Source: Gamarada debralockiae (taxonomy: Eukaryota; Ascomycota; Leotiomycetes; Helotiales; Hyphodiscaceae). Taken from it: a stretch of 64,000 nt of DNA. Of this stretch, positions 50,484 to 61,488 are shown piece by piece. The number at the start of each line of letters is the position of its first letter. Position 1 is the first letter of the stretch. The stretch spans positions 42,588-106,587 of the forward strand of contig NXFV01001126.1 of NCBI GenBank assembly GCA_002803225.1, read 5' to 3'. The position numbers were made by a program, and so were the translations under genes. Under the pieces are notes generated by a model. That model was not told where the DNA came from, did no database searches, and was given only the letters and a program-made list of their open reading frames with translations.

Positions 50484-51880
50484 TTAGTTTGCAACGATGA
50501 CCCGTGACTGCAATTTTGGCGTGCTGTCGGTTGCCGATGTCCGGAAGAGGGATGGAAGATCTTCGGCATCACTGCCACCTCCAGTCACCGAAAAATGGGG
50601 CTTGTTCAAGTCCCAGTGGTTAATGTTCAGGGAAAAGCAGCAGGTACCGGTACTGTACAGCCAATTCATCGAGCCTTACAGTATGCACAGCCATGTGTGC
50701 AGTGTGGAACTATTCCAGGCGGATGAATAAGATAGCCTCCATGAAGAGATTTTCTCCCATACCTGCAGACCGCAGACAGCAGACCATCAAGAAGAGTGTT
50801 AAAATGGCGGTGTGCCCGTGTCACGTCAAGCATAGTAAAGAATGGCGAGTGTTGATAGGTGCATCGCTTGCTCTGGAACAAAGAGGCTTGCAGGCGGGCT
50901 GTGTTTGGTGCACGGGAGAAGCATGCGGATTGCCCGACTTGGCCCAAAGATCAGTCAAATGGGTGCACTGATTTCAGCGATTGTGCAGGTATTATGCAGT
51001 GTCAATTTATAGATATTAAAAGTTGGACATGCCGGGTACGCACAGGACAATGGATTCATTGGGTGTCTGCGTAAGTGGTGGCTGATTGATGAAGCATTGA
51101 AAGGAGGAGATTGGAGAATTGGAGGGCGAGGCTCGAGGGGTGTTTGAGGTTTCGTGGGATGGGGAAGGTCAAAGCCTGCGTGAGCAGGGCAAAGTAGGGG
51201 GGAGCTTTCATGCGGTTGTTTGTCGAGTCGCTCAAGGCGGTAGATCTCACCAACCACCGTCGAGACTGTTCCTTTTCAGTGATGTTCCAGACGCTTTTCA
51301 TGGGGCGTGGAGGGCAGGTTCGGGTGCTGCTTCTTCAGGGCGGATTTTGAGACCGGATGGATTGGGGATATCCATTGCTCAAAGGATGAGAATTTGTTAG
51401 CTGTGAGAATTGCTCTATGATGATGAAGCAACTCTTCTAAGCTCTCAATCACTCACAATACATGTATGAGAGATTCGGTTGCTCAAAACCTTCTCCCTAG
51501 GAGGGGGTTGGGGATTGGTGAGAGTGACAAAGGTGTTAATTAGGGCGGCGTCAAGGCTTGCTAAATTGAGAATAGCGGAATTCATGGGGGCACTGTGGCA
51601 AAGATCTCTCCAGCGCTTGCTTTCCAGTCGTCCCCCTCCTCTCCAGCCATTCATCTCACCAAAATCCATCTGACCTCTCTTCCTTATTCCTCCGAAATCC
51701 AATCTTCAATAATACTCGAGCCTCCCCAAGAACATACAACAACTCTTACAACCACTCTCGACTTCCTATCGACAAGGAAACCCTTTTCTCGCCACTTGTT
51801 TATCCCTCCCGGTCGCATTCCCAACATTCCCAAACATCAACCACATCATCATAATACCGACTTCCATCAATGAGCCGATA

Positions 51881-52429
51881 ATGTCTTCATACTACCAATA
51901 CAATGCTCACCAACACCCTACATCTGCCCATGCGCAGTCGGCATCTTCACATCACTCTCGAGGACGAAGAGCGCCCCGGCTCACTCATAAGCCTGCAAAA
52001 CAACCTTCGCGCCCTCAAGAAGCTGCCGCGGTGATAAATTTTCGACAAAGATTCGAGGCTGGGCGGTCCTTTGACCTAGATGACGACTTAGAGTTCTGTC
52101 CGAATCTTCTGACCGAAGTCGACATGGTTTCGATTCATTCTTCAAGCTCAGACCGCTCTTCGCTCTCATCTGGATCTCCCGAGAGCTCACCACAAAGTCA
52201 ACAAGTTGCGCTGGACTCTGGCTTCTCTCTAAACTCCAACTCCAATCCTTATATTCCTTCGTATCAAAGTCAACCAACTACACTCAAGCTGCATCAACCT
52301 TCGGCAACTCGGGTCCGAAATGCTATTCCTATCGTCAATCCCACAACCGGGATAAGCATGTCGAACATGAGCCCACCTCAATCGGTGTCGCCCGCCAGAG
52401 CGATGCAATCAATTGGTCGTCGATGGTAG
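51881..52429 (+). CDS. Conserved hypothetical disordered protein
   Basis: An intronless 182-residue protein beginning MSSYYQYNAHQHPTSAHAQS. The first 45 residues are rich in His, Ser, Gln and Arg. A compact acidic motif follows: VINFRQRFEAGRSFDLDDDLEFCPNLLTEVDMVSIHS. The rest is Ser/Pro/Asn-rich and ends SPARAMQSIGRRW. No known domain is present. The FRQRFEAGRSFDLDDD block is the most structured-looking part and the likely conserved binding motif. The leader is pyrimidine-rich, as in other genes in this window. I infer only that it is a small, probably regulatory protein. Confidence 0.65.
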   Translation: MSSYYQYNAHQHPTSAHAQSASSHHSRGRRAPRLTHKPAKQPSRPQEAAAVINFRQRFEAGRSFDLDDDLEFCPNLLTEVDMVSIHSSSSDRSSLSSGSPESSPQSQQVALDSGFSLNSNSNPYIPSYQSQPTTLKLHQPSATRVRNAIPIVNPTTGISMSNMSPPQSVSPARAMQSIGRRW

Positions 52430-53809
52430 ACCATCTCTGCATCATTTCCCACCGATGCAGAGTCGAGCTGCCATTTTCGCAATGATTGTTTTTCGCATCT
52501 CGTCGCCTATCGTCGCTGGCGGGCACCCCCTCTTTGACATCGATTATCCTCTCCGATATATTTCACCTCAACGAATCCTTTGTATAAATTTCCCGACAAA
52601 TACCTTCACCAATATTCCTTGAGATACGGCGCGGACGAAGTAATCGATACCATTGTTCAAATATAGAGACGGTGTTTCGCCCTACTTCGATAGGATGATT
52701 TATGAGCGCGCATTGCATATTTTTGCGACGGTGTTTTGGCTTGGCTTGCATTACGGTGGGACATGAAGCGGCGACTTCACATGGTCTACGAAAAAATAAG
52801 ATATATCATCAGTTACATAGAACGATTTCCTTTTCTCAAACGGAGACCGGGCTACTGCGGGGTGTTTTTCTTCGGGCTACATCGGATGGGACAAGATTTC
52901 TCTCAATCTTCTTTTGTGTTTATCGGTCAAATAGTTGGGTTGGTGGGCAAGGGTGTCGGTGCTGAACAAACGGTTGCTCTTCGTTGTATGATGAGCGCTT
53001 TCTGGTGTTGTCGTTGGTGTTGGTCGTTCAATGCGCTTTGGTTACGGGTCTGAGCGGGTGATATAGCGGGGTGCATTTACGTTTGATCGGATCTGGTCGA
53101 TCTATGTCATATCATATTGGGCTATTTGATGATATATATGTCTGCAGAGATGGGTGGGCTTTGGTCATTTGGGATCGGGGTTACATCCGTTGATATATTG
53201 CATCGTTTTCGTACCGATATACCTTTTCATTAGTAAAGAGTTCAGGCAAAGGCATACTAAATATTAGGATGAATGGAACTCTTGTTTATTATCTATCTTC
53301 TGGTACCAACTTACTCTCTGGTGATGTGAAAGATTCGGAAGGGCACGATTCAACCCTATTCTCTGGTGGAGACCGACGTTTTGTGAAGGTGCCAGTGAGA
53401 AAACGCGGATCTGCCACTTTAGAGGCCATCACTTCGTAAAGCGCACTCTGGAGAATCTTCACCAATCCTCATCCTCCGAAAGCAGATGACTCGCAAATCC
53501 CTCAAATCATACTCCAAGATGTTGTTAGTCATCAGATGGAGGGATAGGGGAGCCCATACTCGGTGACGTAGCCAGACATATTGAGAACCGAGGGTAAGGT
53601 ATAACGTTCCTGGGGAACATGGACAAAGCAAAGAGGTAAAGTAGTAAGTTTTCTGTTGACAGAGTGATCATCAACTCCTGGTGGATTCATCTTTTTCATA
53701 TCCCTTTAAAATATCAATTCCTAATTACAACTGGGAGTAAGTGATACGGAAGCTTGAGGATTTGAGATACAGAGAGGACTAACATGAGATTGAACAGAAA
53801 ACAAACAAA
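52430..53809. other. Intergenic, no gene seen
   Basis: It contains the 3' flank of the hypothetical gene ending at 52429 and the promoter of the small gene starting at 53810. Short T/G-rich frames at 52700-53050 are not supported by any motif. Confidence 0.5.
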
Positions 53810-54358
53810 ATGTCTTTTCTGCTCCGAACTTCTCGATTCGCCGCCGCTCGACCGGCAATTGCTTCAAGAGCTTTTGGTACTTCCAGCGCGAGAGTGCTGA
53901 AGGAGACTGATCGAAGTATGTTCATCCTTCATCACGGACTCAAGTCAAAGGCGTGGGATGTGGGCTGATCGGATAATAGACAATCCAGAGTTGGCGGAGC
54001 AAAACGAGAAGCATAAGCAGGATCAATTGAAGAAGCAAAAGGAAGGGAAGGGTCACTGGAAGCCTGAATTGGCGAGCAGTAGTGAGGAGGCTGTAGGCCT
54101 TCCCTTGTTATCCTCCTCTAGCTCTAGAGTCAAGATGGAAAAGAAATTGTGCTGATGATTATTGAAACAGGTGGCAGCAGATCGTTCATCCAAGGACGAA
54201 AGTATCGAGGATTTACAGAAGAAGACAATTGAGCATGCAGAGAAGAAGCACAAGTAGGTAATACCCCCTTTATTGGGTGCGTCTTTCGAGTGTGTTGGGC
54301 CTGTACTGATCGAGTCTTTGTATATAGACATGGCACGAGTCAAGATACTGGGTTGTGA
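53810..54358 (+). CDS. Small probable mitochondrial protein
   Basis: Three to four exons: 53810-53915, 53980-54092 and then 54171-54257 with a TAG stop (101 residues), or 54171-54253 spliced (GTAGGT donor) to 54328-54358, ending HGTSQDTGL (110 residues). Both keep the frame. The N-terminus MSFLLRTSRFAAARPAIASR is a typical mitochondrial presequence: Arg-rich, with no acidic residues for the first 38 residues. The remainder is highly charged and helical (ELAEQNEKHKQDQLKKQKEG, DESIEDLQKKTIEHAEKKHK). No known catalytic domain is seen. Many fungi have such short imported proteins of unknown role. Start choice is secure because of the presequence. The 3' end is undecided. Confidence 0.75.
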
Positions 54359-54587
54359 TCGATTGGGTTGTATTATATGAGATTTGTAGAAAAGTATGCG
54401 CATGAAGCCGGGTAACAGGTTGTCTACGCGGGAATGTAGTGCTGAGGATATTCATGGTCCAGACCATCTCATTAAAGCCAATATCTACACAAGTCCCTAT
54501 TGGTCGTTCAATCATTCGCCCCAACTCCAATGCAATCAAATGCAATCATGTTACAGTTCCGCCTTTGCGGTCCCTCGTCTCCAACCC

Positions 54588-55481
54588 TCACTTCAATATG
54601 ATGATCAGCAAAACCAGAATAATGATCAAGACCAAGATGATAGTCAGTTGAACATTATCCTTAGCCTTCCTCGCCACATGGCCGAGATTCTTTCTCGCCT
54701 TGTCCAACCTCGTTTGATGTCTATCCACATGTCTATCAACCTCATCCAGCATCTGCACATGCTCATCCAACTCGTCCCCAATCTGAATACTCAATTCCCG
54801 TTGCCTACTGATCGAATCGCCTAGTCGATCCAAAGCCTCGTCTTGTTCGGCCATCACTTGTGAATGGTAGGCATGGATCTGCTGGTTGTCGAGATGCGAT
54901 TGATCTGGTGGGCCAGAGGTAGGGTCGTCCCGATAGGGGAAGAGAGCGTTCCGTGCATCATCTTCTTCTTGCACGGAGGGAGAGTCGGAGAATCGAACGG
55001 ACTTGGGGGACGCTGCCGCGGGGTTGCTGGCTCGGAGGGACTTCTTTAGGAGTGAGGAAGATGTAACCCGCGGCCGTTCCGAAGCTCGTGCGAAGTCGTC
55101 CTCGAGGGATGGGTTGTTCGGGTGAGAGATGGTAGAGGATGTGGTATCTGTTGGATGCCCGTGGAATTGCGCAGCGAGGTCGTTGTATTGCATTTGAAGA
55201 CTGTGCTCTGTTTCTGATAGGGTGAGGGAGGCTCTGCGATCTTGTCAGCTCACTCTTACGAACGTTGGAAGACATGCTGCCTACGATGTTTCTCCTGCTT
55301 CTTGTAACCGCACTCTCTCTTTCGCGACGTTCTCAAGCCCCTCCCTCAGCGATTCCAGAGACCGAGAGATATGCCCATCTTGAGAGGTAGGCTCCAGATT
55401 CAAGGCTATTGCTCGCTGTCGTTCTAGCAAGGACAACTTTATGTGATCCGCGAGGAGGAAGTATTGGTTAGGATTAGCCAT
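54588..55481 (-). CDS. Qc-SNARE, syntaxin 8-like
   Basis: A tail-anchored SNARE of the late endosome/vacuole fusion pathway. Two exons (55481-55285, 55233-54588) give 281 codons, 280 residues. The N-terminus MANPNQYFLLADHIKLSLLE is a helical region. A Ser-rich linker follows, then the SNARE motif (about 190-250): MAEQDEALDRLGDSISRQRE, then DELDEHVQMLDEVDRHVDRH. The zero-layer is Gln, within IQIGDELDEHVQML. The last 21 residues (VQLTIILVLIIILVLLIIIL) form the C-terminal membrane anchor. The junction GET|S|ASLTLSETE is supported by frame; its donor is GTAGGC, which is weak. It resembles fungal SYN8 and plant SYP5-type proteins. Assignment as a SNARE is firm; the exact ortholog is less so. Confidence 0.88.
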
Positions 55482-56024
55482 GGTTGGCTTTGGATGCAGA
55501 TGCTAGAAGAACAAATAGTGTAATTATTTCCTCATCCACATAGAGTAGAGTGTTTCAAAATAAGAGAATGAATAGGTGTAATGCGGGAAACTTTGATACC
55601 TTGACGTTTGTCAGATACAGTTTTCGGGTTCCAGATCCTCAGCCTTAAAGAAGACAGGCGTGTCCTTATCGATTTCTCGCTTAAGCGTGGAGGCCGATTC
55701 TCCGACCCTCACGATAACAGCCGAATGTCAAAGACATACCTGAAAACCGCGAAGTTGAATACCTTCCAAAACTTTCCCCTTCCAAAATCATCTCCGCTGA
55801 CAACGCTGATGTGGTCAGTCTTGATCTCAAGACGCGCCAGTCTTCAATCGTATCAATCACTCATCCTAGCTCAGTTGTTGAGACTCCTTATTTCACATCC
55901 TCATTGAACAGCGCTTCCACTTCGCCGAGAGTCTCACGTGAAGTTGCCACAAGGCTCAGTATCAACCTCGAATCAACACATCCAATCAAGACCAACCATC
56001 CCCGTGGAGGAGTTAATAGACACC
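55482..56024. promoter_or_regulatory. Divergent promoter, SNARE and RING/TRAF genes
   Basis: 543 bp between divergent start codons. An in-frame upstream ATG of the RING gene (55938) lies inside. No clear element is recognised. Confidence 0.55.
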
Positions 56025-57440
56025 ATGCCTCCTCCTAATACTCCAAGCAACCCCAGCGCGGATCTCACCCACTACTCCCTCGATGATCTGGATCACGATG
56101 AGGTCCCTCCGAACTCCCCCGCTACCGCGTACAGCTTGTCGCCCAACATGCCCCGTCAGCGTTATATCCACCTAGGTCTTGATCGCCGACCGCCAGGTGG
56201 TCGCCAGCCACTTCCAGAACCAAACTTGCCTCACACGGTTGACCTTCGAAGTCTCACCTATGTTGACCCAGTCGATGAGAACCTTGTTTGCCCGATTTGC
56301 CGCGTCGCGCTGGTCGATGCTGTTGATACGCCTTGTGATCATACTTTCTGCAGAGAGTGCATCAACGAAGCCTTGGATCACAGCAACCTTTGCCCAATTG
56401 ACCGATTTCCCTTGTCTGGTCGCATTTCACTACAGAAGGCTCACAAGATTGTTCTCAACCAGCTGGATGCTCTCCTTGTCAAGTGCCCCTGCTGCGCAGC
56501 TCCTGTTCCCCGAGCGATGCTTCAGAATCACTTGGAAAGATATTGCACAGAGGCGCTTGTCAGATGTGCTGGCAAGACATGCACCGAGGTTGTCAGGAGA
56601 AAGCTTTATGGACGAGGCTGTCTGCACTACGACACCACCTGTCCTGACTGCAGCATGATCATGCAGGAATACGACTTGGCTGAGCACAGAGAGTATAAGT
56701 GCAAGGAACGCCACAAACCCTGTCACCACTGCGGAGGCGATATTTTGCGCTGCAAGGAAGACGAGCATCTTGAAAAGTGCCAGCATGTCCCTGCTCATTG
56801 CAAATGGGCTGAGTATGGCTGTGAGTATGAGTCAAAGAGGAAGGATCTCCGTTGGCATGCGGACTCATGTACCTTCAAATTGGTTGGACCGATGGCCGAG
56901 ATGCTCAAGAAGGAGATCAACGATCTTCGATCCGAAGTTCGTGCTTTGGCGGAGAAGGACCAAATCCAGGAGCGACGCATCAAATTCTTGGAGGGTGGCC
57001 TGGGTGGACACAGAGATACCGATCGACCTCTCGACTACGCAGATCTTCCCAGTCAAGCTCTCTCTAACCTCCCGGACTCGTCACATGCAGAGCCACTCGA
57101 CTCAGTTCACGAGTACCTTCTTTCTTTGGTGGAAGCTCAGGAGACCAAGGTTGACCGACTTTCTGCTGGTATAACCGAACTCGAGGCGAAGCAAACCATG
57201 ATGCTCTTCAACGAAACTATACAAATCAAGAACGAGCTCGCCGAGATGAGGAGTTCACAGCAGGTTCTTAGCATGCACGTTCGCTGGCTACTAAACTTCC
57301 GCCGACAGGAGACTCAGAGACGCTTTGGCGCTGGCCCTTCGTCAGGCGGTGGATCAGATGGTGGCGGTTCGAGCAGTGATATGCCTTTGCCTCGAAGACT
57401 GAGCGATTCGATGACCAGGGACATCGTCACTAAACTCTGA
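56025..57440 (+). CDS. RING and TRAF-type zinc-finger protein (putative E3 ubiquitin ligase)
   Basis: A probable ubiquitin ligase. It is one exon of 472 codons, 471 residues, from the ATG in good context (CACCATGC). An in-frame ATG at 55938 would add 29 residues. A C3HC4 RING lies at residues 89-128 (CPIC..PCDHTFCRECI..NLCPID) with all eight ligands present. Two or more TRAF-type zinc fingers follow (KCPCCAAPVPRAMLQNHLER, CPDCSMIMQEYDLAEHREYK, CHHCGGDILRCKEDEHLEKC, WAEYGCEYESKRKDLRWHAD). A coiled coil (EMLKKEINDLRSEVRALAEK) comes next, and then a second helical segment near the C-terminus (VDRLSAGITELEAKQTMML). There is no MATH domain, so it is a TRAF-like fungal form. Its substrate is unknown. 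Confidence 0.9.
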   Translation: MPPPNTPSNPSADLTHYSLDDLDHDEVPPNSPATAYSLSPNMPRQRYIHLGLDRRPPGGRQPLPEPNLPHTVDLRSLTYVDPVDENLVCPICRVALVDAVDTPCDHTFCRECINEALDHSNLCPIDRFPLSGRISLQKAHKIVLNQLDALLVKCPCCAAPVPRAMLQNHLERYCTEALVRCAGKTCTEVVRRKLYGRGCLHYDTTCPDCSMIMQEYDLAEHREYKCKERHKPCHHCGGDILRCKEDEHLEKCQHVPAHCKWAEYGCEYESKRKDLRWHADSCTFKLVGPMAEMLKKEINDLRSEVRALAEKDQIQERRIKFLEGGLGGHRDTDRPLDYADLPSQALSNLPDSSHAEPLDSVHEYLLSLVEAQETKVDRLSAGITELEAKQTMMLFNETIQIKNELAEMRSSQQVLSMHVRWLLNFRRQETQRRFGAGPSSGGGSDGGGSSSDMPLPRRLSDSMTRDIVTKL

Positions 57441-58070
57441 GCAACATGATAATGATCGATAGACGGACCTCTGGCTCTCTTGAGGACTGAGCGATTCCCC
57501 ATTTGGGATTTTCACTGGGCTCCGGGTTTTGGCTCATATGATAACGAATAATGAACAAACATTGAGATTATTAGCGTTTGTAGCAAGAAAGGGAAGGAGT
57601 AGCATTTGCATTTGCATTGTATGGTATATCCAGAGAGGGCTGGGTAATGGCGTTGATTATGACGTAGGAGGCTATGAAATGGAACGACATTAGCATGAAC
57701 CTGTCAATAAGGGACGGGAGTCATTGCACAAATAGCAAATCTAGAAATAAGGGAGAATAACTCAATTCCGCAGCATGGTCAAGTGATCTCTTGTTGATTG
57801 TGAAGTCCTTCAATTGACCTGCTGTGTGTGTAAACTCCGTATCCATCCTTTCATGCTGGTATCCGTAGCCATCGACCATCGTACGATGGTGTGTTTCCCA
57901 TGGTTTTATGCTTCGCCGAAGTATGCTGCTGTATCACACAATCCGTTCTCCTTCCATGCTAGTATTCGTATCCATCATTCCATTCTTCCCTCAAGTATTC
58001 TAAATCGCGCAATGTTCCCATGCTCCAACTCCAACACCGTCGCTCAGAACTCCAATGCTCCCCGCTTCCT
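57441..58070. other. Convergent intergenic region
   Basis: It holds the 3' flanks of the RING gene (plus) and the SH3 gene (minus). A few CCATCCT and TATCCAT-like repeats occur near 57840-57990, but no gene is seen. Confidence 0.5.
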
Positions 58071-58972
58071 CTACTCTCCAACGTCTTCATTGACATAATC
58101 AAGAAGTACTTCTCCATCCTTACTATCATAGGGGGGGTAGATGGGCAGCTCCGGTGATGGCTTTAGGTCCCAGGTCAACAGGTCTGGTGCTGGCTTTAAG
58201 TCCCATGTCAATTTCACGAAGGACTTGGGAAACATTCCTTTCTTCAAGGTTCGCGAGTTGACTCCCCACCACCAATCTTCCCTGACCGAGCGGAATATGG
58301 CCACCACTATTCAGAATCTCGGAGTCAGCACAACTGCTCGGGAAAGGATTAAGAGTATCGAGTTTGTTTCGGGAGAGGCGAGGATGGGAGGTGGCCCTCG
58401 TCGCTACTCCCCAAACATTCTGTGATAGGAAGAAAGGAAGCTGAGAACACGAACCGTCTCCCGCTGCAATGCAACAATCTTCCTTATGATTCGAGTAGTA
58501 GGAGTACTCTGCGACGCCACGAAAGATTTCTGACTTCACAAATTGAGGTTGTTTGACGGCATATTTGTCGTTGTCAGCATAGTTGTCGGCTTGCTCGATC
58601 TGTTGATCCTCCGTGTTTTCAACAAATTGCTTGCTAGCGAAGTTAATGGCGATATTTTGGGGGATGCCGTTCTCTCTCTGCTCCTTCGTGTTGCCTACAC
58701 TATATTGGTATTCTTGTTTGAATTAGCAATTTTTGTTAAGTGTGTCCAGGAGCCTTGAACTCACCCTCATTCGTACAGTATGACCAGCCTGAATCAGCAC
58801 GGTTTTCAACCATCTTTGTGGTGCATCCTCTGCACTGCTGTGGAAGTCGTAGTCGTTTAATGATCTCCCATGCACAATCAATGCCTGGCTCTGCCTGTTT
58901 CTCTTTGCATGGGTGGCGCTCGCCCTGTTTGGTATGCTTACAGCGATACAAGATGATGTCTTGAGTGCACAT
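58071..58972 (-). CDS. Small SH3-domain protein with cysteine-rich N-terminus
   Basis: Three exons (58972-58765, 58529-58455, 58306-58071) sum to 519 nt, 173 codons, 172 residues. No single frame shows the whole domain. Exon 1 encodes a cysteine-rich head (MCTQDIILYRCKHTKQ, C33, C47, C50, C66). Exons 2 and 3 together make an SH3 fold: IFRGVAEYSYYSNHKED, then CCIAAGDVVAIFRS, then VREDWWWGVNSRTLKKGMFP, then KSFVKL. This matches the canonical D-x-L..GD..W-W-x-G..G-x-FP-x-x-[YF]-V pattern. The tail has two copies of TWDLKP[AS]P[DE]L, proline motifs that could bind SH3 domains, including its own. The exon 2 donor is GTTCGT, the same unusual donor used by the GH72 gene in this window. Its function is unknown; an adaptor role is inferred. 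Confidence 0.8.
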
Positions 58973-60936
58973 TTAGATGTGTTGTGTATGTTGCTTGTTG
59001 TGTTGGTATTTGGATTGCTAGAGGAAGTTGAAGAGTTGTGAAATGTTTAGACGCAAGAAGTTGAGACGTGAAGGAGGTCTGACGACCCAGAGCGGCCAGG
59101 TAGAGTAAGTGAACGCTTTCGTCGCGTATTGATCGTTCAACGAATTTCAAGGATCGAGATGGAAAGTTCTGTTGGCTTACGAGAAATCAGAAAGAGTCGA
59201 AACGAATGATTTGAGATGACAAGTACCGCGGGCTCACGGTGAATCTGTTAAGAATCCAAAAGAATGTCCGTTTCAAAGCGAGTGAATTGTTGCTCGCCAT
59301 TGAACTGTTCAATTTTGAATTCAATTCAACATAGTCCATGCACTTATCTGGAAGGTAGGCTCATTTATTTACCCCTTTTTACGCGAGAACATCTCCAAAA
59401 CACTGAGTCGCAGACCCCGAACTACAACCACAAACACTAATTGGCCACAAATTTCTGCCTATCAGCTGAACAAACAGTCTAGACCTACCCTCAGGCCCTT
59501 TAAAAGATGCTGCAATTTCAAATAGGCCTTGCAGAAGATCGGAACATTTCAATCCGTCCTCGAGGAGACATTCCAATTACGGAGATTTGCACAGTGCGTA
59601 CAGACCAGAGACCCAGCTTGCTTTGACCCCAGCATTCCTGAAGGAGAGTTATATTGCTTAACTTTGGTTATTCGAACTTTGACTATGCATTATTGGCCTC
59701 ACAGAGGATCAATTCATAATCATCTAGCAAGTGTTTAAATGCAATAGTTTTTGCTATGAAATTCCAACTTACAGTGATTGTCCTCTTTTGTCTCCCATCA
59801 TTCTTTTGCAACACAACATGACTGCACAGATAAAGCAACTGAGTAGGTAGTAGTTTTATTGTGAAGCCCGATTTTCTCTATTCAGAAATCCGAGAAACTG
59901 AAAGTGCAAATGGCCACTCCACGCGTGCGTGCTCCAAATCGAATCCATCCTCCTTCACTCAGCAGCAAAGGCAAAGAAGTATCCCAAGGTGTCGGCGGCG
60001 ATGCTTTCCGGATACATGTGAGTGTTACAGAGAAGGAATGTGCTGGCGTCATCAATTTATGGCGAGTCGTAAGTTGCGTTCTGGTGACTGCCCAAAACGG
60101 ATGAGAGGGGGTCGTGCTAAGACTACCAAACCCCCCTCGGGTTCAAGTCTTCTTCCGCGAGATCTTTTCCAATAGTTTCAACCACGAAACTTGGGTCTTC
60201 ATGTGCCTACCCCCGTCGTCGTCGAGGGCTAAGGTTTGAAGACTGAAATATTCTCGAGTCGATGCTTACTTTTACCTCGATGAAATCATGGAATCAGGCA
60301 AACTCGCAATACCGTCTTCAGTAATGTCGAGCATCCACATAGTTCTCGATTCTCCAGGCATCATGTCCGTTCCTAAGCACTTTCCTACCTCAGCTTCCAT
60401 CATAAGTATGCTCATCAGTAAGATCAGCGAAAGGTATAGCCATACGTCTCCTTCTACCAACGATGGAGTGCTCCCCTTCTAACGTCTCTTCTATCTTACT
60501 GATATTTCGTATCCTTTACTTGCCTTTTGCTGAAGTCACCGTCTGCCTAACTTATTGAGTAAGTCTTCCCAAAGTAAAATTGTCAGAACTCATGCTACAC
60601 TTCAAGCTTCCACTCCTGTCTCTCGTTAACAGGAGCAACTCCATCTCTAAGAATAGCTGTGACATCTTGGAGGTGCTATTCATTCCCCCAGACAAACACT
60701 GACTCAGAATTCAAGTCAATTCATACATCTTGTCGCAATCATGCCTTTCAAAAAGCAGCATCTTCAACCAGAATCTGCTGGTAAATCATTCCAATCCAGG
60801 AGCAAAAGCCTTCCCCAAGTACAGTACCCAGAGCTTAAGAATCCTTTCAAAGAGATACTTGTACCAAACATATACCAAACCATCACGACCCACCTCACAT
60901 CCACAATCCAACCTAGCCCAGCACTCCTTCCCCAAG
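58973..60936. other. Mostly intergenic; one doubtful small gene
   Basis: No recognisable family. The best candidate is a plus-strand frame from the ATG at 59910 (MATPRVRAPNRIHPPSLSSK) to a good donor (CGAGTC|GTAAGT near 60069), possibly joined to 60174 and ending at about 60230. I do not call it because nothing else supports it. 60735-60936 is probably the leader of the cysteine-rich mini-gene and holds an overlapping 70-codon frame starting at 60741. Confidence 0.4.
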
Positions 60937-61102
60937 ATGTGCATAGTCTGTGACCGCCACTTCGCCAAATGCGGCTGCATCCAAAAAAACCAACGAATAC
61001 ACCCGCTGCTTCGACTACCGCTACAAAGGTGCGTGTAAGGGTGACGATGTGAAGGTCATAGAAACGAAGGGGGAATGTCCCGAGTGTCGAGACAGCTTCT
61101 GA
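60937..61102 (+). pseudogene. Cysteine-rich mini-protein gene with a 1-nt frameshift
   Basis: The frame opens MCIVCDRHFAKCGC and then hits a run of seven A residues (60983-60989). Downstream, the reading frame that looks like protein is shifted by one base. It carries RCFDYRYKGACKGDDVKVIE and CPECRDSF before a TGA at 61100-61102. Both halves have the regular cysteine pairs of a fungal small Cys-rich/zinc-binding family. Only the first half is open from the ATG, which otherwise ends at 61038. A one-base homopolymer expansion (mutation or sequencing error) explains it best. An intron is unlikely because no donor or acceptor lies near. It would be about 54 residues if intact. Confidence 0.55.
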
Positions 61103-61488
61103 GAAGGCAACAATGGGAAGGCTGGTGAGGCAAATTTAGGGGGATGATCGGATTCGGTAGGGGATGTTGTGGTGTATTATGTAGGTGGGAGATAGGTTGA
61201 GGACGGAGAAAGGACGCGTGGAGATGGGGGTTTGGGCATTGTTTTATGTATGCAATGCAAGACAGTTGAGTAGAGAAGGGGAAAGACAAGGACGTGGGAG
61301 ATATTATAGCATTAGAAGGATCTATGGCTCTCCTCTGCGCCCAATATCACCATAACCCCATCATAGAAATCAGTTCGCGACGCTCAGAAATGCCATTTCA
61401 ATAATTCGTCACTCAATGCTTAGGATCAAAACATATAACGGAATAAGTATGTGCAAGAAGTAGCAAATGCTCAACCCACCTGAACAAC
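61103..61488. other. Convergent intergenic region
   Basis: 386 bp between the Cys-rich mini-gene and the stop of the minus-strand GH72 gene. It is G-rich up to about 61300. No feature is recognised. Confidence 0.5.

Larger units (their letters stand above)
49169..51880. other. Intergenic region containing a MITE
   Basis: 2.7 kb without a recognisable gene. A 251-bp inverted-repeat element lies at 50233-50483 (listed separately). From about 51590 the plus strand is rich in C and T and looks like the leader of the hypothetical gene at 51881. The 70-100-codon frames at 50660-51400 overlap one another on both strands and carry no motif. Confidence 0.5.

Noticed and set aside
60100..60160. B-box-like GGGTTCAAGTC
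   Set aside because: The flanking bases do not form a T-stem and there is no A box at the right distance.
59819..60230. Possible small spliced gene (MATPRVRAPNR...)
   Set aside because: One good donor exists, but the upstream exon does not join in frame and no motif supports it.
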